The position numbers and the translations under genes were made by a program. Under the pieces are notes generated by a model that saw only the letters and a list, made by a program, of their open reading frames with translations, was not told the origin of the DNA and ran no database searches. Positions 24,964 to 33,400 of a stretch of DNA of 64,000 nucleotides are shown piece by piece. Within the stretch, counting starts at the first letter, position 1. The number at the start of each line of letters is the position of its first letter. Source of the DNA: Kineosporia rhizophila (GTDB taxonomy: Bacteria; Actinomycetota; Actinomycetes; Actinomycetales; Kineosporiaceae); assembly GCF_021277265.1 (NCBI RefSeq), contig NZ_JAJSOH010000013.1:155584-219583 (forward strand). Reading direction: 5' to 3'.

Positions 24964-25506
24964 TCAGTCGTCCTCTGGTTCGCCGAACTCGTTGATCCGG
25001 ACCACCGGGCACTCGACGTCGAGCCCGAACCGCAGGATCTGCCCGGCCCGCAACGGAACCGGCTGTTCCCGCACCGCGACACCGTCGACGAAGGTGCCGT
25101 TGGTCGACTTGAAGTCCTCCACCATGAGCACCCCGCTGCGATCGCGGAAGAGCCTCAGGTGCCGCCGCGAGATCTGGTGGCTCGCCAGAGCCTCGGGAAT
25201 CTCCTTCAGCGGTGGGTGTGAGCGGCCCATCAGCAGATCCCCCTCGTCGGGCAGGCTGACCACCCGGCGCCAGGGGGTGCGCAGAGCCAACCGCTCCGGT
25301 GACGGGCGGACGTCTTCAATCTCGTTGCCGGGCGCGAGTTGTGGATCAGAAACAGTGGACGTCGGTTGCGCCACGGTGGGCGTGGACAGTACCGCTTCGG
25401 GCTCGGGTGGTCGCACCGGGACGTACTGCACGAAATCGATCATGCAGGTGGTCTCGTAGGAAGAGGTTGCCCCGCAGGCCGGGCAGTGCCAGGTCACGGC
25501 CTCCAC
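24964..25506 (-). CDS. FHA-domain protein with N-terminal zinc-knuckle cysteines
   Basis: A 180-residue protein. It opens with HCPACGATSSYETTC, a probable small zinc site, then a linker with TPTVAQ, the same motif as repeated in the neighbouring kinase, and ends with an FHA domain (about 85-175) with GRS, SRRHLR and FKSTNGTFVDG motifs. FHA domains bind phosphothreonine peptides, so it should read the output of the adjacent kinase, and may itself be phosphorylated in the linker as GarA-like proteins are. The start is uncertain: GTG at 25506 (AGGAG 4 nt before) or GTG at 25497 overlapping the radical SAM stop. The extended reading further upstream only covers the radical SAM gene in another frame. 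Confidence 0.87.
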   Translation of the reverse strand: MEAVTWHCPACGATSSYETTCMIDFVQYVPVRPPEPEAVLSTPTVAQPTSTVSDPQLAPGNEIEDVRPSPERLALRTPWRRVVSLPDEGDLLMGRSHPPLKEIPEALASHQISRRHLRLFRDRSGVLMVEDFKSTNGTFVDGVAVREQPVPLRAGQILRFGLDVECPVVRINEFGEPEDD

Positions 25507-26135
25507 GACACTCCTGCCACCTCGATACCCCGCTGGCGCAACTGCTTCTCCACAGCGGTCAGCTGCCCGGCCCGGGGCACCCCGATCGTCCAGATCCGGT
25601 CGTCCTCCACCGCGAACTGCACGGGCGGCTCGGCGGTTCTGGCCTCGACGAACCGGCCGTAGCGCTGGTTCCCCAGCGCCGTCATGGGTTTGAGCACCTG
25701 CCCCGCCGAGCCGCGCCAGAGAAGGTCGGTGGGACGGGCGATCTCGAACCGGCCGAACACCACGGCATCGGCGGCCTCGGCCAGTCCGGGTGCCAGCTCG
25801 GCCAACTCGGGCTCGGTGTATCCGGTGTAGAGCAGCACGTCGGGCTCGGCGCCGCCGAAAGGCACCGCCCGCACTCCCTCGATGAGTTCCCGCACCGCCG
25901 CGGCCTGCTGACCGGGTTCCCCGCCGCTGATCGTCAGGCCTTCGGCGCCGACCTGCTGCCACAACTGCACAACCTGGGCCACCGGCACCTCCTGCCCGCC
26001 GTCGGCGGGCCAGGTGTCGCGGGACATGCAGCCCGGGCAGGCCAGGTCGCAGCCCTGCACCCAGACCGCCAGGCGCCGGCCGGGGCCCAGAGCGGTCACC
26101 GGGAAGTGCGCCCGGCTGACCCGTAACGACGTCAT
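25494..26135 (-). CDS. Radical SAM protein, NrdG/activase-like (4Fe-4S single-cluster)
   Basis: A 213-residue protein with the radical SAM signature C-x3-C-x2-C (C29, C33, C36, in QGCDLACPGCMS) and the GGEP motif (ISGGEPGQQ) that binds S-adenosylmethionine. Size and sequence (FPVTALGPGRRLAVWVQGC; LLYTGYTEPEL) are those of anaerobic ribonucleotide reductase activases and related 4Fe-4S single-cluster proteins. No glycyl-radical enzyme gene is near, and it is translationally coupled to the AAA+ gene upstream and the FHA gene downstream, so the target is not a class III reductase here. Protein or metabolite modification within the island is the likely role. Confidence 0.87.
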   Translation of the reverse strand: MTSLRVSRAHFPVTALGPGRRLAVWVQGCDLACPGCMSRDTWPADGGQEVPVAQVVQLWQQVGAEGLTISGGEPGQQAAAVRELIEGVRAVPFGGAEPDVLLYTGYTEPELAELAPGLAEAADAVVFGRFEIARPTDLLWRGSAGQVLKPMTALGNQRYGRFVEARTAEPPVQFAVEDDRIWTIGVPRAGQLTAVEKQLRQRGIEVAGVSWRP

Positions 26136-28033
26136 CGGACCGTCAGCACCCAGCCCTTCTCGTCGTCGAAGAGCAGGTCGGCCAGCTCCAGCTGCTGCCC
26201 CTCGACCGGGGACCTCGCGAACAGGTGCCGGGCCAGCGGGTTCACCAGCGCGGCCTCGAGCACGTTGTTCACCCCGCGGCCGCCGTCGTCCTTCTTGGAC
26301 AGGGAGGCCTCGATCAGGCTCTCGCGCACGTCCGGCCCGACCACGAGCGTGGTGCCGTGCACGGCCTTCAGCCTCGCCGTCACCGCGGCCAGCCCCTTGT
26401 CGACAATCTTGCGGACGGTTGCCTCGTCGATGTAGCTCAGGGCCACGTAGTTCTCGCCGAGCCGGTTGCGCAGCTCCGGGCGGCCGATGTCCTCGTTGAA
26501 GAACTTCTCGTAGGCGCCGCGCAGCAGTTCCTCGACCTGGCGCGGGTCCATCCCCGAGTGCACCAGGTCACGCACGGTCTTCGGCGGGCCGGCCGGGCCC
26601 GGTTCGGTCTCGGCGCCGCCGGGCCGGACACCGAGGTTGGAGGTGAAGATCAGGAAGCACTCGGTGAAGTACACCGTGGCGCCGCGGCTGTCGGTGAGGC
26701 GGCCGTCCTCCAGGATCTGCAGGAAGAGGTCGAAGATGCGCGGGTGGGCCTTCTCGACCTCGTCGAACAGGAGCACGCAGACGGGGTTGGAGCGCACGGC
26801 GTTGGTCAGTTCGCCGCCCGCGTCGTAGCCGACGTAGCCGGGCGGGGCACCGATCAGCCGCTGGTGGGCCTCGTCGGCCCGGAACTCGCTCATGTCGAAC
26901 CGCAACGGCTCGGCGCTGCTGCCGAGCACGAGATTGGCTATGCCCTTGGCCAGTTCGGTCTTGCCCACGCCGGTGGGCCCGGACAGGAACAGCACCCCGC
27001 GCGGCCGGTTGGGCGAGCTGGACACGTGCGCCCCGTTCAGGCCCACGGCCGAGCGGTAGAGCACGTCGAGGGTCTTGGCGACCGCCCGCTCCTGCCCCAG
27101 GACCCGGGCGTTCAGGTACTCCTCGGCCTCTTCCAGCTTCTTGCGCAGCGACTGCGCCGACCACGGGTCCTCGGTGATCCCGACCCGCATCAGGCGGGCC
27201 GCCTCGGCGAAGCGCTCGGGCGGGAGCTGCCGGTCGCGGGCCACCCGGCCGCAGGCCAGGACCTCACCGATGTTCATCCCGTGGGTGACCTCGGCCAGTT
27301 CACCGGCCGCCCGGGCGGCCTTCCCCGGCTCCGGATCCCCGGGAGTGAGCATCGCCAGCGCCGCTGCGTAACGGTTTTCGTAGGTGGGGGTAGGGACCCG
27401 GATCTGCCGCACCGCCCGATTGCTCAGAGGAAAGGCCTGGTGCAGGTCTTCCTGGCGGTCGCACAGCCAGAACACCACGTTGTAGGGCGTGATCCGGGGC
27501 TGCCCGGCCCCCGGGACGGTCTGCGGCGCCGTCGGTTTCGCCTGATGGGCCAGCGCGTCGATCTGCCCGAGCATCTCGAGCATGCCCGCATCGGCGAGCC
27601 CGGCGGCGGGGAACATCCGGGCCGCGTACGGGATCAGCAGGGCGATGGCCGGCCCGCGGTGCTCGGTGAGGGAGCGCAGCAGGGCGCCGAACTTGCGCAC
27701 GTCGAGGCGAGGGACGCCGTTCACGTCCTCGATCGAGAAGCACTCCTTGGCGTGGGACGTGAGCACGTCGGGCACGGCGCCCTCGTTCCGCAGGTCCAGC
27801 CGGTAGGTGACCGGGTCGAGCACCGCGAGCGCGGCGAAACCCCGGGCCTGGCAGACCTGCCAGAGGGCGCTGCCGATCACCACGTACCGGGTGCCGCTGC
27901 CCTCGGGCACCAGCCCTGGCACCGGCACCGGGTACTGGTCGCGCACGTTGCCGGTCAGCACCATGTGCGGGTGCAGCGACAGGGCGAAGTCGACCTCGCG
28001 CAGCCAGGCCGGGGACTCGGTGGTCACGCTCAT
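26132..28033 (-). CDS. ClpB/ClpA-like AAA+ ATPase with degenerate first ATPase domain
   Basis: A 633-residue AAA+ protein. Residues about 15-230 keep the fold pattern of an AAA domain but lack a Walker A lysine and a Walker B acid pair, so this half is inactive. The second domain is complete and Clp-like: Walker A GPTGVGKT (352-359), pore loop GYVGYD (399-404), Walker B LLFDEVEKAH (421-430), sensor TSN (464-466) and arginine finger region RPELRNRLGE. The Clp N-terminal domain and coiled-coil middle domain of true ClpB are missing. It could unfold or remodel a partner such as the CHAT protein or feed a protease. Start and stop each overlap neighbours by 4 bp. Confidence 0.88.
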   Translation of the reverse strand: MSVTTESPAWLREVDFALSLHPHMVLTGNVRDQYPVPVPGLVPEGSGTRYVVIGSALWQVCQARGFAALAVLDPVTYRLDLRNEGAVPDVLTSHAKECFSIEDVNGVPRLDVRKFGALLRSLTEHRGPAIALLIPYAARMFPAAGLADAGMLEMLGQIDALAHQAKPTAPQTVPGAGQPRITPYNVVFWLCDRQEDLHQAFPLSNRAVRQIRVPTPTYENRYAAALAMLTPGDPEPGKAARAAGELAEVTHGMNIGEVLACGRVARDRQLPPERFAEAARLMRVGITEDPWSAQSLRKKLEEAEEYLNARVLGQERAVAKTLDVLYRSAVGLNGAHVSSSPNRPRGVLFLSGPTGVGKTELAKGIANLVLGSSAEPLRFDMSEFRADEAHQRLIGAPPGYVGYDAGGELTNAVRSNPVCVLLFDEVEKAHPRIFDLFLQILEDGRLTDSRGATVYFTECFLIFTSNLGVRPGGAETEPGPAGPPKTVRDLVHSGMDPRQVEELLRGAYEKFFNEDIGRPELRNRLGENYVALSYIDEATVRKIVDKGLAAVTARLKAVHGTTLVVGPDVRESLIEASLSKKDDGGRGVNNVLEAALVNPLARHLFARSPVEGQQLELADLLFDDEKGWVLTVR

Positions 28034-29271
28034 CCGTTCTGGCGCCGGCTCTGGGCGGCCCGGTTCGCCTGGGCCGCCCGGGCGGCGTTCTGCTGCGCCG
28101 CGGCGGCCGCTCGGCGGCGGCGAGCGTCCTGGTCGGAGGACGGCCAGGCGTCGGCCTGCATGACCGGGGCCCGCTCACCCGGGGCGCGCAGGGCCGCGAC
28201 GCTCAGGTCCGCACCGTGTTCGGCGGCCCGTTCGATGGCGTTGTCCAGGTCCCGGCAGGTTGCCTCCTGCACGGCCTGGTCGTCCTCGTGCGAGCCGGTC
28301 CGAGCCGTGCCGGCCCTGCGCACCACCGAGACGTAGAGGTGTTCCTCGGTGACCTTGACCCGCACCCCGTGCTCGGCCGAGTGGATGGACGGCAGGACCA
28401 CCGGAGCGGCCTTGTCCAGGTAGGTCTCGAACCCTTCTCCGACGTCGTACCCGAGCTCCGACAGCGACGCGGCGAGCGCACCGACGGCCGCGTCGCGTGA
28501 ACGTTCCCGGGTGGCCTGCTCGTTGGCGGCCACGATCTCGGCCCTGACGCCGGGCAGGTCGGGCCCCGGGGCGGTGGTGATGCGCTCCCGCAGCCGGGGC
28601 GTCTCGGTGTCGGGCACCCCGCCGAGAAGCATCATCAGTTCTTCGCGTTCCACGGCCTGCGCCTCGGCCGCGGCGGTGCGGCGGGCCAGTTCACCGGCGG
28701 TGGCCCAGATGCGGTCGACCCCGGCGGCCGCCCGGCCCGGGTCGGCGCTCAGACCCTCCCGCAGGCGGTGCAGCTCACTCAGGTCGCCCTCGGGGCACCG
28801 GACCGCGCACTCGCTGATGATGCGGTCGGCCTCCGCGCCGAGATCGGCAACGGTGGGCTGGTTCGAGGGGCCGCGGTACCGGCCGATCGCCTCCGGATCG
28901 AGGGTGACCGTGCTGTCGGGAGTCCGGACCGGAGCCCCGGCGCCCGCGACCCGGGTGGCAGGGCCGGCCGACCGGGCGGCGGTGGACAACTGGGTGATCC
29001 GGGCCCGTAGCGCCTCTTCGGTCTGGTCGAGTTCCCGGGCGGCGGTGGCGACGGCGATCTGCAACTGCTCGACGGAGGCGCTGTCACTGAGCACGTGCAC
29101 GGCGGGCACCTTCAGGCCCAGGCCGCTCCAGGCCGCGTCGGCGGCGGCGCGACGGGCCTCGATCTGGTCGCGCCGGCGGGCGAGCCCGGCCAGACGTGAA
29201 CGCAGCTGCAGGACCTCGCGACGCTGCTGCTCACGGACGGCGGCCCAGTCGATGGTCACGGATGAGCTCAT
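28030..29271 (-). CDS. Coiled-coil protein of the kinase/AAA+ island, hypothetical
   Basis: A 413-residue soluble protein without a recognised family. Residues 10-110 are strongly helical with heptad-like Leu/Arg/Glu pattern (EVLQLRSRLAGLARRRDQIEARR; ELDQTEEALRARITQL), then a Pro/Gly linker that includes QPTVADL, similar to the PTVxQ motif of the kinase. The middle is again helical; residues 290-340 form a compact beta-rich segment (GVRVKVTEEHLYVSVVRRAG). The last 40 residues are Arg/Ala/Gln-rich. It is the first gene of the coupled minus-strand operon. It may be a scaffold or adaptor for the AAA+ protein, whose gene overlaps it by 4 bp. Confidence 0.75.
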   Translation of the reverse strand: MSSSVTIDWAAVREQQRREVLQLRSRLAGLARRRDQIEARRAAADAAWSGLGLKVPAVHVLSDSASVEQLQIAVATAARELDQTEEALRARITQLSTAARSAGPATRVAGAGAPVRTPDSTVTLDPEAIGRYRGPSNQPTVADLGAEADRIISECAVRCPEGDLSELHRLREGLSADPGRAAAGVDRIWATAGELARRTAAAEAQAVEREELMMLLGGVPDTETPRLRERITTAPGPDLPGVRAEIVAANEQATRERSRDAAVGALAASLSELGYDVGEGFETYLDKAAPVVLPSIHSAEHGVRVKVTEEHLYVSVVRRAGTARTGSHEDDQAVQEATCRDLDNAIERAAEHGADLSVAALRAPGERAPVMQADAWPSSDQDARRRRAAAAAQQNAARAAQANRAAQSRRQNG

Positions 29272-29415
29272 GGCCGGAAGCGACTCCCCTCCTGGATCTC
29301 ACAACCCAGTCGTTTCAGGTCGGCTTCACCCTATACTCCGATCGGGGCATTCTCTTGACTTTTCGGAATCGTGACATCACACCAGGTCACGCCAGGTCGG
29401 GCGGGAAACGGACAG

Positions 29416-29586
29416 ATGAGCGACGAACGCGGCATCCCTCCCCGGCCGTTGTCGGGCCGGGGGCTCACCTCGTGGGCCTGCACCGAGTGCGGGCACCGGG
29501 TGCCCGGCACCGCCGACGCCCCGTTCGAGGGCGACGGCACCTGCCCCCGGCATCCGGACGTCGTCCTGGAACCCGAAGCGCCCTGA
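29416..29586 (+). CDS. Small zinc-ribbon protein
   Basis: About 56 residues with a zinc-binding pattern C-x2-C (WACTECGHRV) and C-x2-H (GTCPRHPD), the shape of a rubredoxin-like or RHH-independent zinc knuckle. It is followed by the membrane-protein gene after one base, so it starts the plus-strand transcript of the island. The ATG at 29416 gives a clean start; a GTG at 29371 in frame would add 15 residues. The region in front contains a TATACT hexamer at 29332-29337 that could be its -10 element. Function unknown. Confidence 0.6.
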   Translation: MSDERGIPPRPLSGRGLTSWACTECGHRVPGTADAPFEGDGTCPRHPDVVLEPEAP

Positions 29587-29587
29587 C

Positions 29588-30496
29588 ATGGATGCGCTTG
29601 TCGGAAGCATCCTTTCCTCGCGAGGCAGGCCCTGGGCCGCCGGGGCCGTCGCCGGGGCCCTGGCCTTCTGGTGCCTGGGGGTGCTCGCCCTGGCCGGCCA
29701 GATCCCGGCCCCCACCGCGCCGGGCGCCTGTCCCGAGGGCAGTTCGCAACTGTGGTGCGCCGTGGGTGACACCGCCGGTCTGCGGCTCACAGCCGTGCTC
29801 GTGCTGGGTCTGCTGGTCGTGCTCGCCTCCGGTTCGCTGGTCTCGGCCCTGACCCCCAGCGTCCTTTATCTGATCGTCGGCCCCGGGCCCGGGCGGCGGC
29901 TGTCCTCCCTGCTCACGAAACGGCAGTTCGAGCGGCGGAAAGCGCTGGCCACGGCGGCGGCGGCCGGTGACGGGCCGGCCACCGCGCAGCTCCTGTGGTT
30001 CCCCACCGGCGACGACCTGCTGCCCACTCGGGCCGGCAACACCTTCGCGGCCCTGGGCCAGCGCATCCGGCGGCGTCACGGGTTCGACGTCGCCACCTGC
30101 TGGACGCTGCTGGAAAGTGTCATGCCGGCCGAGCGCCTGACCCGACTGGACCGCAGTTCCGACATCGTCACCGCCCGCGTGCAGAACCTGCTCTGGGTGC
30201 TGCTGAGCCTGCTCTGGACCCCGCTGCTGGGCCCGGTCGCCGTCCTGGCCGGCCTCGTGGTCGGTGCGGTGCTGGTCGTGGCGTTGTGGACGGGGATCCG
30301 CTGGGCGCTGGTCGAGTACTGCACGGTCATCGAGGCCACCGTCCTGACCTGCCGCTCGAAGCTCTACCTGGCGATCGGCTGGGTGCCCCCGGCCTCCAGC
30401 GCCGACGAGGTCGCCCTCGGCGCGGAACTGGACTTCTACCTCACCCGGCTCGGGCCGGTGGCCGAGCGTGAACTGCAGTGGCCCACGGATGGATGA
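29588..30496 (+). CDS. Multi-pass membrane protein, hypothetical
   Basis: A 302-residue protein with about four membrane segments: one near residues 16-38, one around 65-98, and two in 195-245. A cytosolic loop of roughly 100 basic, helical residues (RRLSSLLTKRQFERRKALATA to SSDIVTARVQ) separates the pairs. A small disulfide-capable extracellular loop (CPEGSSQLWC) follows the first segment. I recognise no family. It overlaps the CHAT gene by 8 bp, so the two are co-translated; it may anchor the CHAT protein at the membrane or be its target. Confidence 0.75.
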   Translation: MDALVGSILSSRGRPWAAGAVAGALAFWCLGVLALAGQIPAPTAPGACPEGSSQLWCAVGDTAGLRLTAVLVLGLLVVLASGSLVSALTPSVLYLIVGPGPGRRLSSLLTKRQFERRKALATAAAAGDGPATAQLLWFPTGDDLLPTRAGNTFAALGQRIRRRHGFDVATCWTLLESVMPAERLTRLDRSSDIVTARVQNLLWVLLSLLWTPLLGPVAVLAGLVVGAVLVVALWTGIRWALVEYCTVIEATVLTCRSKLYLAIGWVPPASSADEVALGAELDFYLTRLGPVAERELQWPTDG

Positions 30497-33400
30497 GCCG
30501 CACACCCTCGTGGACCGACTGCGCTCCGTGTTCGACGACCCTTCGGCCGACGCCCTGGACCGCCTGGACGCCGGCCGGCAGATCGGTCTCCTGCTGGCCG
30601 AACTGCCACTGGCCCGCCAGGAGGCCGTCGACGCTCTGGAGACGGTTCTGCTGCACGGGATCGACGGTCTCCACCTGGACGACCCCGAGTCCTGGCTCCT
30701 CCTGGCCGCTTTCCGGCTCGACTCTCCCGCGACAGACCTGGAGCGGGCCGCCCATGCCCTTCAGCAGGTGCTGCGCATCGAGCCGAAAGGGTCCGAGCTG
30801 CGGGATCAGGCCGTGTTCCTCTTGGCCGAACTGAGTGCCGAGAACACCCGAGAGGCCCGCGCCACCGGAGGAGACCTGCCCGGAGCTCTGGCCGCCGCCG
30901 CTAACGCCTGGTCCCGGGTCGAAGAGACCGCACCAACCGCCGAACTGCAGGAGTACGCGGCCCTTCGGGCGGCCACCAACCTGGCGGAGCGCCTCCTGCT
31001 CGTCGGCCACAATCCGGACGACCTGGCCGCCCTCGCCCACCATCTGCAACGACGCCCGCGCCCGCACGCCCTGATCGCGGGCGACGACGGCCCGGCCCAG
31101 CTCGCGGCCACCGGGCTCCTGCTCATGCAGGGTTACGGGTTCCTCTACGAACAGCAGGGGCGCCCGGCCTGGCTCGAGGCCCTGGCCGAAGTGGCCGACT
31201 CACTGCTGGCCTCCGGAGTGCCCGACCCCCGCTGGGCCGCCCTGACCAGCGCAGCCCTCGCCGGGGCGATCCTGACCTCCCCCGACGGCTCCGCCCTGGT
31301 GCGGCGGCTGCCCGAGGTACCGGCCCTGCTGCAGGTGGCCTCGGCCGGGCTCCCGCCGGGCGACGAGCACCGCCCGCAGGTCGAGGCCCTCCGGCTCACC
31401 TACGACCAGCGCCGTACTGCCCCCGGCACTCCCGTCGAGGCCCTCGAGAACCGCGACTCGCTGGTCGAGCTCCAGAAACTGCACGCCGAGGCCCGATTCG
31501 AGGGGGACACCGGCACCGCCCTCACCGGGGCGCTGACCATGGCCCTGGACACCCGCTTCCGGCACCACCGGGACCTGCGCGACGTGCGGGCCGCCCGCGC
31601 GCACACCCTCGCCGCCCTGGACCAGCAGGGGCACGGCGACTTCGCCCGCACGATCATGCAGGCCAACCTGGCCCTGTCCGACCTGCAGATGAGCACCCTC
31701 GACCCGCAGAACCACCCGGCCTCCACGGCCGTCCGCAACCTGCGCAAGGTCCTCGAGCGCGTTCCCACCGACGCACCCCAGCACCGCGAACTGCTCGCCC
31801 TGATCGCGATCGGGCTGCTGCTGCAGGCCGGCCAGACCCGCGACCGGCCCACCTCCGACCGGCTGGTCGCCGAGTCCCGGCAGATCGTGGGGCAACTGGA
31901 CGGGACCGAACTGGCCGACCGGGGCGGGCTGCTGGGTGCCCTGGCCGGCACCTTCCACCTGCTGCTCGAGAACGAGGACGCTCCGGGCGAACGGCTCAGC
32001 CGGTTCCAGCAGCAGCTCGCGCCCTACGCCGACGTCATGCCGCCGGAACTGGTCACCGCGCTTCGCGGCGCGACGGTCCGCACCCTCGACTGGGACGTCA
32101 ACTCCACCGCCCCGAAAGACATCGACCAGGCCCAGACCGACGCCCTCGACGAGACGCTCGCCGAGATGGAGCGCTCGGCGCAGGATTCCGGCCGCGCCCC
32201 GGACAACGCGTTCGACGCGTTCCTGGCCATGGAGAGAGCCCGGCTGCTACGGGTACGCGATGCCGTGCGCTGGCGGCAGATGAGCGATGCCCTGCTGGAC
32301 GCGCCGGTCGTCAGCGAGTCCGAGCTGGCTATGATGCGCGACTGGGCCCGGGGCGGCGTCGGCAGTCCGGGGGCGCTGCTGCGGAAGATGACGCAACACT
32401 CGGCCGATCACGTTCGAGACAGCGACGACCGCCGCGTGGCGCGCACTCTGGGCCTGGAGGCGCTGAACCGGCATGCGCTGCGGGTCTTACGTCAGAGCGG
32501 CACCCGTGATGCGATCACCACCGCCCGCGCGGGGGCCGGCGACGCCCACGAGGTGGCCGCCTGGTGTCTGCGCGACGGAGCCACCGACACCGCCGTACGG
32601 GCCCTGGAGTCGGGTCGCGGACTCACCCTGCTGGCCGTGCAGGCCGGGCCCGCCATCGACGAGCGCCTGCGGGCGCTGGGTTTTCAAGATCTCGCAGAAC
32701 AATGGACGATTGGTCCCGCCGACGGCGGTGCGGTTCCGGACGATGTTCGTCACCGGGTGATCGACGCCCTGGCCGCCAACGGGATCACCGACGTACTGCC
32801 GGTGCCCACCCCCGACGAGATCGCCCGCGCCCTGCGGACGCTGAACCAGGACCTGCTCATCTACCTGGTCCCCCGTGACCGGGACGCCGGCCAGCAGCAG
32901 GACGTCCCACCCGGTGCTCTCGTCGTGAGCGCCGGCGGTACCACCGACTGGGTTCCGCTGCCCGGCCTCGAGGTGGGCAGCGGCAGCATCGTCGAACGCT
33001 ACCTCCAGACCCACCACCAGGCCCTCGACAGCCTCGACCCGCACGACCGCAGCGCCTGGCGCGAAGCCCTCGACGACGTCTGCCGTTCGGCCTGGGACAC
33101 CACGATCGCGCCGCTGTCGGCCCGTCTGCAGGGCGCTCACCCCAGCCGGCCCGCCCGCGTCGTCCTCGTTCCCGCCGACGCCCTGTGCGTCGTCCCCTGG
33201 CACGCGGCCTCCCCCCACCCGGCCGACCCGGGTGGCCGGCGCGCGCTCCGGCTGGCCTCGTTCTCGCAGATCGCCTCGGCCGCACTGCTTGTCACCGCCG
33301 CCACCCGCCCCCGCCCTCAGACCGGCGGAAGCGTTGTGCTGGTGGGCGATCCGGGCGGAGACCTGCCCTACGCCCAGCTGGAGACCCGGGCGATCCGTTC

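Noticed and set aside
29355..29360. TTGACT as a -35 box for the small zinc-ribbon gene
   Set aside because: No -10 hexamer at 16-18 bp downstream; TATACT lies on the wrong side of it.
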